Shown: piece by piece, positions 33,968-44,352 of the stretch | Position numbering within the stretch: the first letter of the stretch is position 1 | Layout of the letters: every line of letters begins with the position of its first letter | Assembly (NCBI GenBank): GCA_010093515.1 | Contig: MU001686.1 | Span: 156,147-220,146, forward strand | Origin: Lineolata rhizophorae | Taxonomy: Eukaryota > Ascomycota > Dothideomycetes > Lineolatales > Lineolataceae | Direction: 5' to 3' | Length of the DNA stretch: 64,000 nt | Position numbers and translations under genes: made by a program | The notes under the pieces: generated by a model | The model's database searches: none | Told to the model about the DNA's origin: nothing | Seen by the model: the letters and a program-made list of their open reading frames with translations, nothing else

Positions 33968-35607
33968 TTACGTCCACTTCTGCACCACCACGCCTCCCCT
34001 CCCCATCAACTCCCCCAAAACCGCCCCCTTATCCCTCAACTCCCTACTCGGAAACGTCGTCATCAGCACGTACTCCCTATCCCCGCTCCGCGCCCCGCTG
34101 CTCGCGTCCACGAAGTCATACACATCGCCCACGGTGTGGCCAGCGTTGAAGCGGCTCTGCAGGCGCGTCCCGTCGCCGAGGCGCACCTGCAGCGTGAGCG
34201 ACGGCTGCGATTCGTCGAGCTGGGGGCCCGCCGGGGCGCCGGGACTCGCGGCCGCCGCCCCGGACGCACCGGCCTGGCTCGCCACAGCGGGCGCCGCCGC
34301 CGGCGAGGCGCCCGCCTGCGCCTGCTCCGCCCCACCCGCCGGGGCTCTCACGCCGGGCGTCGGACTGCCCAGCCGCTGGCCCTGGCCCCCAAACGGCCTG
34401 TACTTCTTCTTGGGCTGCTTGTAGTCCTCTTCGCGATGGGGCATGACCTCGAGGTCGACCTCCTGGCCCTGCTGCACGTCGAGGATGTCGAGCGGGGCTC
34501 GGCCCTGGTTGATCATGGCGAGCGTGGCCGCGTTGGCCGGGTCGTCGAAGCGGAAGAGGGGCCCGTCGTCCACCGAGTAGCCGTCACGCCAGAGGTGTAG
34601 CGTGCGCGTGACGCGAGGCGGCGGTTGGTCTTGCTGCTGTTGTTGTTGGGGGCTGCGGGAAGAGGGCGGCGCCGACGGGTCGGGAATGTACTGTGATGGG
34701 AGGTCGTCGCCGCCGAGAGTGTGGCCGCCGCCCGTAAAGAAGGAGCGGCGCGTGGCGGAGGGCGCAGGGTCATCGCCGCCGGGGCGGGGGAGATTTCTAT
34801 CAAGGGCAAACGGGTTAGCTTTGAGCTATTTAGGTTCGCGAGTGATGGAAGATGAAGTGACCCAAGAAAAAGACAAAAGCTCACCTCCTCGCTCTCTCCA
34901 AAATATTCTCCACTTGATCCCTCGCGCTGCCCGGCCCCCTCCTATCCCTCCCGCCCCCATCCCCCGGGTTCTGCACCGCCAACCCGCTTTTCTCCCCACC
35001 CGCAAAAAAATCCACGTCCTCATCGCCATCGTCATCCCTCCCTGCCCCGTGCCGTCCGTGCCTATGTCCGTGCCCATCATCGTCCGCTCCGCCCTGCAAG
35101 TCGCGCAGCGTGCGCATACCGCCGGTGCGGCCACCGCCGCCCTGCGGTTGACGAGCCGGGCCTCGCGCTGAAGAGGTGGCGGCCGATAGTCGGTCGTCCT
35201 CCCAGACGGGGTCACCGCCGAGCGTGCGCGCCGTGGGCGGCGGACGGTTCGAGGTCGCGGGGTCAGGCATCACTCCGTCGTCGTCGTCGTCACCTGGGTC
35301 GGTCGCGCCGGCGCCGAAGGCATCGACGGCGGCGGCAACGTCCCAGTTGGTGGCGGAGAGAGCTTGCTCTGCCTACGGTGGATGTTAGAAGCGGGAGCGG
35401 ATTAGGAGTGAGGGCGTATTTTGGTCTTGGGATGTGTCTTTCGTGGTTGTGGGCCTGCTGGATGGGTCGGGAGTGGGAAAGGTGCCGGGGCGAGGCGGCG
35501 GGTGAGGCGGCGAAGGTACATACCTGGCTGGCGCTGGCGTCGGTGTTGGCCATGAACTCAGCGATGCAGGCGTCGCGGTCGAGGCCACCCGGCGGTGCGG
35601 AGCTCAT
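33968..35607 (-). CDS. shp1: Shp1/p47-type Cdc48 cofactor (UBA-SEP-UBX)
   Basis: Adaptor that links the Cdc48/p97 segregase to ubiquitinated substrates and to protein phosphatase 1 regulation in yeast; cytosolic and nuclear. Minus-strand exons are 35607-35524, 35372-34885 and 34796-33968 (466 residues; introns 151 and 88 nt). The N-terminal UBA-like region (CIAEFMANTDASASQ, EQALSATNWDVAAAVDAF) is split by intron 1. An Asp/Gly-rich linker follows, then the SEP domain (LHLWRDGYSVDDGPLFRFDD; INQGRAPLDIL), an Ala/Pro-rich linker and a C-terminal UBX domain (LQVRLGDGTRLQSRFN to VVVQKWT). All three domains are in the expected order. It is transcribed divergently from tom13. Confidence 0.93.
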
Positions 35608-36148
35608 GGCGCAGGGCTTGTCGCCTGTGCAGCGTGGATGTCCGGCGAGTGTGGGTTTGCCAGGAAGGAAGAGCTTCGAGAAGCGCAGACGGCAGAGCTT
35701 TTCGCCTGTTGGTCACTTGGCGGGTCGATGAATGAGATGTTGCAAGCTCGACAGTGACAGCGCGAGCAGTGCCGGCCGAAATGCGAGCGCCACGACAGCT
35801 AGCGCGATGGTGGTATCTGCGAAAGCGCAGACCGGGGGGAAGCGTCCAGGTGCGCGGCGGTGGTGTTGAGAGACGGGAGGCAGAAGGCTGCAGGTGAAAG
35901 GCGACGGCGGGGCAAAGAAGCTGTGGGGCGGCCAGGCCCGCACGTCTGCCAAGCCGAATCCACCCAGGAGCTCGGCGCGCCGCCGTCTGTTCCCCTTCAA
36001 CGCCAACAACTCGCCGCCCGCCGCATCGCGAAAGGCGATTCCCGCACCGTCGGCTAATCCGATTATCTACTGCCAGCAAAAGCTTGCTCGACAGCTCCCT
36101 TCTGCCCTCCTCCCGCATTCCCATCCGCCACCCACCAGAGCGGCTACA
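35608..36148. promoter_or_regulatory. Bidirectional promoter of shp1 and tom13
   Basis: 541 bases between two divergent ATGs. GC-rich, with frames open by composition only. Confidence 0.6.
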
Positions 36149-36694
36149 ATGACCGACTCCACACCCCCGACCAACCTCTCCTCCTCCGGCGTCACCATCC
36201 CCTCCGACTCCGAGAACTACTCCGCCAACAACGAGCTCTCCTCCTCGCCCTCCCACGTCGCCGAGCCAGACTCCTCCTCGCCTCCCGACTCAGGCTCCGA
36301 TCCCGCCCGGCCCACCCCCCCGGTCGTCCTCTATTCGCCGCCCACGATCTGGGGTCTCGTCCGCGGCGCCGCGATCAACCTGCTGCTGCCGTTCGTGAAC
36401 GGGCTGATGCTGGGCTTCGGCGAGCTGATCGCGCACGAGGTGGCGTTTCGACTTGGGTGGGAGGGCACAAAGGTGAGTTTGACCATCGTTCGGAGTCTTG
36501 ATGGTTGGTTGGGCGGGTCGCTGACGCGCGTGTGTGTCTGTGTGCACGTACAGGTGTTTCCGATTCGGCGGCGAGAGGGTACGCGGCAGAGAGCACGTCC
36601 GGCAGGCCCTGGCATCGAGGTCCGGGAGGATGCGGATGCGGTGAGGCGGAGGAGAAGGGCGGCGGGCCTCGACGATATCACGGCGTTGGAGTAA
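36149..36694 (+). CDS. tom13: Mitochondrial outer-membrane assembly factor Tom13/Mim1
   Basis: Small protein that helps insert and assemble outer-membrane proteins of mitochondria. Exons are 36149-36472 and 36554-36694 (154 residues); the 81-nt intron has GTGAGT and TACAG. The N-terminal 60 residues are Ser/Pro/Asp-rich and disordered. The conserved segment follows: YSPPTIWGLVRGAAINLLL, then PFVNGLMLGFGELIAHEVAF and RLGWEGTKVFP, matching the single membrane helix and flanks of the Tom13 family. The C-terminus is basic (RRRRRAAGLDD). The intron falls just after GTK, at the end of the conserved segment. Confidence 0.9.
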   Translation: MTDSTPPTNLSSSGVTIPSDSENYSANNELSSSPSHVAEPDSSSPPDSGSDPARPTPPVVLYSPPTIWGLVRGAAINLLLPFVNGLMLGFGELIAHEVAFRLGWEGTKVSLTIVRSLDGWLGGSLTRVCVCVHVQVFPIRRREGTRQRARPAGPGIEVREDADAVRRRRRAAGLDDITALE

Positions 36695-38136
36695 GGGGCG
36701 CGCGAGGATCAACGGAGTGCTCGGACTCTAGCGCGGCCGTGAGGATTGTTAATAGTCGCCCTTTTTGGCCCTTACTACCGCGACGCCTTTCCTCCGCGTC
36801 GGACGTGTTCCAGTATCGCGATGGGACGGGACGAATAGGAATTTCAAGAACCAATAAAACTGTCATCTGGGAGGTGCAGCATTAAATGCAAGGCAGAAAG
36901 AATAGGAGTTAGCAAGAGGGTTGGAAATGTTCTTTTTAGGGACTATGTATATACAGCAAACCAAATGCCACACTCGATCCCCAGGTGCGACGACATGGCC
37001 GGAAAAAAGTGGCAATAGATAATTTCGTCAACAATCGCCTTTAACGGTCTGGACGCTGTTATTGTACGCATATGCGTTGGGGGTATTTGTTCAACCCGAG
37101 ATGTACTCAGGTGATCCGTGGAAAATGACAAAGCTACGAGGAATCTATGAAAGTTCGGTGATGCATTAAGGCGCCTAGCGAGAGGACGACAGTTCCATAC
37201 ACGCGGGCCTGTCCCCAAATTAATTTTTCTAGAGAAATCGTTCGGCTAACTGTTTAAAATTGAAAGGCAGAAAGTGTATCGAATATTACTGAACCTTATC
37301 GCCTATATAAATTAGCTACCATGACGGCCAAAAAATTGAAAAGCAAAACTAAAATCTGTTTAACATTGGCAATCCCGCTTCTGGATGATCCCACTCATAA
37401 CTGACCATTCAATACTACGATACTCCTTCGAACCCGGTCTAGGCGTCAAAGTATAATCTCTATATTCACTCAAGGTGTCAGGCCACGACGGCTTATGATA
37501 CAATGGGAATATACTTCGTGTTGCGACATTTCCTACATACTATGACTTATTGAAAAGTGAAAAAGCCACTAAAATTCCTTGCCATAGTATCATTTATAAT
37601 GATTCCATAGCTAAAGGGGAAGTGCCAATGGCATGTTTTACCACTAAATGGCACCACCAGCAGCCTTTCTGTCTCTAGGGGCGAGCTGGGACGAGCTGAA
37701 ACGCATGTAGAAACCCTCAATTGTTGTATATTGCCGCACAGCCTAAAGAGAATATAAACACATAGATCGACTAAAATCATTTTCAAAGACATGCCGCTAG
37801 ACTCAAATGACACCACGCTCATGTCAATAGCAAAACAGGAAAGCCGTACGGTCAAGGCCGCCAATGAACTAAAAGTGAGTCTCCCAATCACATGGACAAA
37901 GGGGTGCAAACAGTATGATGCGCCATGATTACCTCACATGAAGGAGCTTTCCGCTTTTCGCCTTTTGCGGCTCTACTAGACAGTACAGGAATCATATCTG
38001 CTCCGCATTAGAAGCAACCCTATGTAAAGTTCCTCCACCTCGAACATCTTTTGTTCACGGCATCATACCAAAACACGCTCTTTTGCACTATCAACACTAC
38101 TGCTATCGTCACTAAGGAAATGCTTTTACAACCAAT
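36695..38136. other. AT-rich intergenic region
   Basis: AT-rich from about 36880 to 38100. A 120-codon minus-strand frame (37547-37909) has no ATG near its start and no domain; not accepted. Confidence 0.45.
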
Positions 38137-38568
38137 TTACCTTGCATCTCGCGAAAGAGAAGGAAAAAAAAAGCTACAAGGCCAAGAGGACACCAATCCC
38201 GCTGTCGACGCTTCTCCGCCTCCCGCCCACCCCCAACCCGTTACTGCCACATCTCCACACCCACCAAAAGCGCCCTCTCGGGGACTTCCCTCACTCGCAC
38301 CGCCAGCCTTCCTCCGCGCAGCCCTCTTCTCCCCGGGGCCCCTTTCCCTTGCCAGCAAAGCACCGCTTCCAACACCAACCGCTTTGGAGGCAACGACGAA
38401 AGGATGGGGAGTTCCGGCAATGACGATGTCGGAGGCGTCCATGAAGGCCTCTGAAATTCCAGCATTGATGATGATGCTGGAAGCGACAATGAAAGGACCG
38501 GGAGCGCTAGCATTGAAGACGGTGTTGGAGGCGCGGAAGAGCTCGGCGGGGTTGCTGAAGAGTAACTA
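38137..38568 (-). other. Possible terminal exon with 15-residue repeats
   Basis: Open minus-strand frame of 144 codons, beginning after a stop at 38569. It holds three to four imperfect 45-base repeats (about 38383-38540) that keep codon phase; on this strand they read SAPGPFIVAS, ISEAFMDAS and TPHPFVVAS. The plus strand is also open here, giving LEAT/MKG repeats, so the coding strand is not certain. No upstream exon was established. Confidence 0.25.
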
Positions 38569-41399
38569 GACGGGCTGGTTGGATAATTGGTAGGGGTAGT
38601 TGTGTTCGGCGAGCCAACGCTTCTCTTCTTCAGGTTTAGGATATGTCCGGCAAAGCGAATTTATTTACTCTTGAACGGGTTGGAAATTGCTCGTAAATTG
38701 CTTCAAACTGCTGGTTTCTGTTCTGCTGGTTTTGGTAACAGTGCGAGGAAAGAGAGGACAAGACATGAGGTGAAGTTGGTCGGACTCTAGGATAGAATGG
38801 ATGTTCGCTAAACTAGGTCAGCGTCCATATGCTCCAAGGCACGTACACGGCTAAAATCCTAGCGTTGTGATGAACGTCCTGATTTGGCGTGGGTTGCCTC
38901 CTTTACAATCCACGACCTCCATGTAGTGCCTCTGGAGTGAGCAGCGTCCTGTTAGCAGCGCAGCATGAATCGTATACGGTCGCTTCATCACCCCCGCGGA
39001 TGATATTCTAGACTGACGTATTCGTTTGTACTCGTCGAAACATGTACATGGTGAACAAGCAAAAAAAAGGTGTTTAGAAATTGCAGATGCACACAGTGGA
39101 ATACCACTCATAGAGAATCGCAGGGCGTGGGAGAAAACAGACGAAGAGGATATCCCACGATACCTCGGATGTCGCTGACTTGTAGAAGCAAAGACCACAA
39201 AGTCTTTGCATAACACGCAACCAGAACTGGCTATCATGCCACGGTTACAGAGGAGTTGTGTGCCACGCCACGATAACAGGGCTGCTCCGGTGAAAGATTT
39301 CTCCATTCAGAAATATTCACCACTTACCTCACCACCTCATCACCACACCGCTTCCCTACCAACCCTCCCAAGCACTCATCTCGCCTCTTCCTCCCATCTC
39401 AACATACTCAGCCCGGCCCCTCCCGCCAAACTATCGCCAACCGCCAGCAATCCATCCATCCTAACGCAAGCCCGTCTTCCCCAAGCCAAACCAAGCTCGG
39501 GAACAACACCCAGCCGTAGTCGTAGAGAGAACAAGAATATGCCCACAGAGACTACACGCACATGCACGGTCCTGAGTCACCTACCGGCCGCAGCCCGCAC
39601 CCGACGCGATGGGGTAACAGCAATGGGGTAACAGCATTGCGCGCGATAGGCGCTCCGGCGGCGGCGGCGGCGCCCTTGATATAGCTGCGTGCGCGGCCGG
39701 GGAAAGTCACGAGGTGCTCCTAGCTTCCGAGGGGAAGTCTGGAACTCCGCAGGCGACGGCTGGTTGGCTGTGACGAGGGCTGGCCGGGAGAGGGGTGCAA
39801 AAGCGCCGTTCGCGATTGATGCGCGAGTCCGTTCGGGGGCATGTAGACTGCGAGAGGGCCATGATGCAAAACTCCCGACAGGAAGGGGAGTCCGTCCGCG
39901 TTCGCCCGCACGGCGCCCAGCAAAGCTGGTGTCCGACGGAAAAGAGACAACCAGCCTAACCCTTCGGAGCCTCACGACCCGAAAGGCAAAGCCCCAAAGC
40001 CGCAGACAGCAAAGCAAAAGCAAAGAAAAATTTTCATGTCCTTTCCCTCCACAGGCATGTGCAACCACGTGTGGGTGAGACGGTTGGATCCGGGATCCCG
40101 GGATTCGTGCATCGGCGCTCAAGAAAAGCTCGAAGATAAAAAAGTGTGGCCGCGAGGATAAGGGCGAGGACAGAAAACTATGGGGTAATTATAACTCGGT
40201 CCCGGAGTCCGCTCGCTCGGACACAGCACTCGCATCTATCTCCACCCCGGCGGCGCCGAAGATCCCGACGCAAAGCGACTACGCCAGCGCTCCACTTGAC
40301 GACGGCCGTGCCACCGTTTCCGGCGCTTCGTCGGACGGCGGCCTTCATCCCCAACCAACGAAGGATGGGTGCTTGGGTCGGGACGCCGGGCCCCATTGGA
40401 CCGCATCCTGCCAATGTGCCGTCATTGGAGCCCTGGCTGCCCGACATCAAAGGCGGCCGCCCGGGGCAGCAAGGGGAACAAAGGCGCAATGCGAGGCGGT
40501 GGGCACTCACTACCGGGCGTATACTCCGTGCTAGACGGCGCATAGCATATGACGATGGCGCCGGACGGCGGACGGAGTGGCGCCCGATCACAGTCCCTTG
40601 ATTAAAAAGAAGAGAGAAGTAGGACGGACGGCTTGCCATGGGCCACTTTTCTCAAAACGCGAGAGTGACGATGACTGCGGATTTCTCATCCGTCCAGTTT
40701 GCCGTACATCAGTTCGCTGCCCGCTCTGTGATTCCCATTCTCAGAGTTTCGATGACCGAGGACGCCAACTCGATACTCTACCAGGGGTGCTAGGTGCCTT
40801 ACCACGTCCCGATTCACACACTACCACACGCACACAGCCGAATACCGACAAATACCTAAACCCCATCCTGCTCTCGTCGCAGTCCTGCGATCCTTATCTC
40901 AAACCCTCACCACTTTCCTACTGGACACGTCCCATTTCCCTATCGCGCGCGCGCTGTACGACTCGCGCAACAGCAGAACCGGCGAATACCCTGTCCCCAG
41001 ACGTGCCAGGGCCCAAAATCAAGCTAGCAGAAAGCAAACCACGTCGACGGGTCCCGATATCGCTTCCCTCACAGTCCGATAGCTAGCTCCCAGGTAGAGT
41101 CGTAACTCCGGCAGCATCCGCCAGCGCTGCACTGCCCAACCTACTTGGAACGCCCGGTAGAGTCTGTCCTCTACCACGACCGCATCGAATCTTTATCTTT
41201 GATTTTCTGCCTGTTTGCCATCTCCTCTTTTCGATCTCGAGCCATTTGCGATAGCGCGCGCGTGACTGAGGCGAGTGAGTTGAGGAAGCCCGTCGCTCGG
41301 TCTCGGGCGTACAGGGCGTGTTGCAGGGTAGGCGCCGAAAAGCGCCGTCGCCTAGTTGGGGTAGAGGAATAGAAAGATAGGAAAGACGGGAAGAAGGCG
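38569..41399. other. Intergenic region and long leader of the asparaginase gene
   Basis: 2.8 kb without a supportable gene. The half from 39650 is GC-rich with many chance open frames on both strands. It carries GATA-type sites listed separately. Confidence 0.45.
40157..41380. promoter_or_regulatory. GATA-type sites upstream of asparaginase
   Basis: Three HGATAR matches: GATAAG at 40157-40162, its reverse complement CTTATC at 40893-40898, and AGATAG at 41375-41380. In ascomycetes AreA-type activators bind such sites in nitrogen-source genes. Three hexamers in 1.2 kb is not far from chance, so this rests mainly on the gene's role. Confidence 0.3.
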
Positions 41400-44352
41400 A
41401 TGACGACGATGCCCATGATGGATCCCTTCGTCGACCTGCGCTACCCGGAGTCGCGGGTGCTGATAATAATCACCGGTGAGTGCAGAGCTACCTTTTCACT
41501 TCTTGAATGTACGGAGGCTCTAGAAAGGATGCATATCCTTGTTTTGTTTACTTCTTGGTGATTATTCGGCGAAATCTTGAGTTTTCGAGACGTCGTTATC
41601 GCTGTGCGGAAAAGAATATGAAAGGACGTTGTGCGTCGGAGAATTATCCGAATATTTACGCGACTGACGGCTTTACTCTTTCCCAATACAGGAGGCACAA
41701 TCTGCATGAGGCCGTCCGAACAAGGGCTCATTCCAGTAAGCCATCAACATTTCCTTCCTTTTTTTTTCCTCTCATTTTTGCTTTTTTCTTCTCCCGCCGA
41801 CTCCACTCCTTGACTTCACTCAGATTATTTAGCTACCCACTCCTGGTTTTCACTCCACTAGAGCATCTCACTTGCTTCAACTTACCTATTTCTCTTCAAC
41901 CCCACCCAATCTTTTCCCACGCTGTCATTCACTACACATACCTACCCATCTCCCTTTTTCCCTTTCTCTTCTCCACAACAAAATAAAATGCGTTCCCTAA
42001 CCTACCTGACACCACTACCAACCCCCTCTAGGCCACCGGTTTCCTCAAATCTGGCCTGGCGCCGCGCCCCTCCTTCAACGACGGCTCCTACCCCGAGCCG
42101 CTCGAGATCGTCGTCGACGACAAGAGCACGCGCAAAGCGGTGCAGTCGCTGCGCACGCCCGTCAGCGCCTACGACCGGCGCATCCGCTACTGTGTGCTCG
42201 AGTTCGAGACGCTCCTCGACAGCTCGTCCATCGACGCGGCCGGCTGGGACAAGATCGCCAAGAGCGTGCACCGCAACTACCAGCTCTTCGACGGCTTCGT
42301 GGTGCTGCACGGCACCGACTCGCTCGCCTACACGTGCTCGGCCCTCAGCTTCATGCTCCAGAACCTCGGCAAGCCCGTCATCCTGACGGGCTCGCAGGCG
42401 CCCATGCTCACCCTCCAGAACGACGCCACCGACAACCTGCTCGGCTCCCTAGTCATCGCCGGCCACTTCATGGTGCCCGAGGTGTGTCTCTTTTTCGACA
42501 ACAAGCTCTTCCGGGGCAACCGGGCAACGAAGGTGTCGGCGTCGGCCTTCCACGCCTTCGAGAGCCCCAACCACCCGCCCCTGGCCGAGATCAGCTCGCT
42601 CCGGACCGAGGTCCAGTGGAACCTCGTCTACCGGCCCACCGTCGTCAGCTCCTTCAGCCTGGCCCTCAAGCTCGACACGGCGCACGTGTCGTGCCTGCGC
42701 GTCTTCCCGGGCATCAAGCCCGAGATGCTGGACGCGGTCCTGCGCATCGAGGGGCTCAAGGGCCTCGTGCTCGAGACCTTCGGCGCGGGCAACGCCCCCG
42801 GCGGGCCCGACTCGGCCTTCGTCCGCGTCCTCGCCGACGCCGTCCGCCGCGGCATCGTCATCGTCAACGTCACCCAGTGCCTCAGCGGCAGCGTGAGCCC
42901 GCTGTACGCACCGGGCACGGCCCTGGGCCAGGCCGGCGTCGTCTTCGGCCAGGACATGACGACCGAGGCGGCGCTGACGAAGCTGTCGTACCTGCTGGCG
43001 CTGCCGGACGCGACGCCGGAAGGGGTCGCCAAGCAGATGTCGGTCTCGCTGCGCGGCGAGCTGACCGAGACGTCGCGGACGCACTTCCAGCACCCGAACG
43101 GGTCGCTGACGCCCAAGATGACGGCCCTGACGGCGCTCGGGTACGCCATCGGCGCGGGCAACTTGGCCGGCGTGCGCGACGTCATGCGCGGCGAGCCCGA
43201 GTGGCTGCTCAACGACGTCGACTACTCTGGGAACACGCCAATGGTGAGTGGTCGTCTCCTATCTCATCTGTCTCTCTCTCCGGACCGGGCGCGGAATCCC
43301 ATCGAGACGTGCGTCGCGCTGGCGGCCAGATTTTCGTCGGGCAGGTGGGCTTGCGGATGAGAGGCGCGCCAAGAGCGTTATTGGCTCAAAGGAAAAGGGC
43401 TGAGCAAAAGCTGTCGATTTACATGTGGCCGCATGAAAATGATGGCGGTTGGATGAGGCCACAGAAGACAGCCCGGCCCAGACCCTGAAAGTCAATCAGC
43501 TCTAGACGCGCCTCTATCCGTGCCGAGTTCGGCAACCCAAAGTAAAAAAACAACGAGGAGACGGAGCACGTTGGCTTGAAAAGAGAAGAGGAAAGAGAAG
43601 AGAGGCCCACGGATGCCCAAGCCTACATGACCTGTCACATTTTTTTCTGGCGGACGTGAGGAGGAGGAGGGAGGAGGGGCAACCGGACAAGAAGCCCCAC
43701 TCCCTCCAACCCCGCGTTTCCAGCCAGCCCGTCGTCCAGAGAGCCCCATATAAAGAGCACGAAAAAAAAAAAAAAGAAAAGAAAAGAAAGAAGATGCAAA
43801 GAAAACAGAAACGCACGCACACTTCGCATCCACAAGCAAGAAGCAAGCTAACCACGGCGTTCCCCGCGGCCAAACCGACAGCACCTCGCCGCGACCGGCC
43901 CCTCAGTCGACGTGCTGCGCGAGTTCCTCTCGCAGGGCGCGTCGGTCCACCTGCGCAACCGCCAGGGCCATACGCCGCTGTACCTGGCGGCGGCGGCGGG
44001 CCTGGCGGCCCACGCCCGCCTGCTGCTCGACGCCGGCGCCCACCTGCACCTCGAGGAGATGGCGGCCGCGCGCCTGCAGGCCGGGGCCGCGGCCGGGCGC
44101 AAGGCTGCCGGGGGGAAGAAGGCGGGGAGCAGGCAGCGCGCGGAGCGCGCGAGGGTGTGGCGGATGGTGGGTGTGGGCGTCGAGGAGGAGGAGGATGGGG
44201 AGGATGGGGACGTGGACGCGGAGGCGGAGGTGGAGGAGCGGCGGAGGGAGGGGGATGGGGTGGGCGCGGTGGGTGAGGGCGTCGGCGGGGGTGGAGCTGC
44301 GACTGGGGACGGCGACGGGGAGAATGGTGGTGGCGGGGCGCCGAGTCGGTAG
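41400..44352 (+). CDS. L-asparaginase with C-terminal ankyrin repeats
   Basis: Hydrolyses L-asparagine to aspartate and ammonia; bacterial type I-like, as in animal ASPG and many fungi. Exons are 41400-41475, 41692-41735, 42032-43243 and 43882-44352 (600 residues); introns are 216, 296 and 638 nt. Catalytic motif 1 is IIITGGTI, split by intron 1; motif 2 is DGFVVLHGTDSLAYT near residues 126-140. Conserved ILTGSQ and the late ETFGAGNAP follow. Ankyrin units begin at DYSGNTPM and continue HLAATGPSVDVLREFLSQGA and RNRQGHTPLYLAAAAG. The tail after about residue 510 is Ala/Lys- then Glu/Gly-rich low complexity. There is no signal peptide, so a cytosolic enzyme is likely. The third intron is far longer than others in this window and contains a run of A/G. 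Confidence 0.92.

Noticed and set aside
35558-36256. 232-codon minus-strand frame across the shp1-tom13 promoter
   Set aside because: Overlaps exon 1 of shp1 in another frame and the antisense of tom13; composition is GC-driven.
37547-37909. 120-codon minus-strand frame
   Set aside because: Begins with TTG rather than ATG, lies in AT-rich DNA, and shows no recognisable domain or exon partner.
39577-40639. Several 130-180-codon frames on both strands
   Set aside because: Mutually overlapping, rich in Arg/Ser/Pro, and without domain or splice support.
42334-43488. 384-codon alternative plus-strand frame
   Set aside because: Arg/Pro-rich shadow of the GC-rich asparaginase exon; the asparaginase frame has all family motifs.
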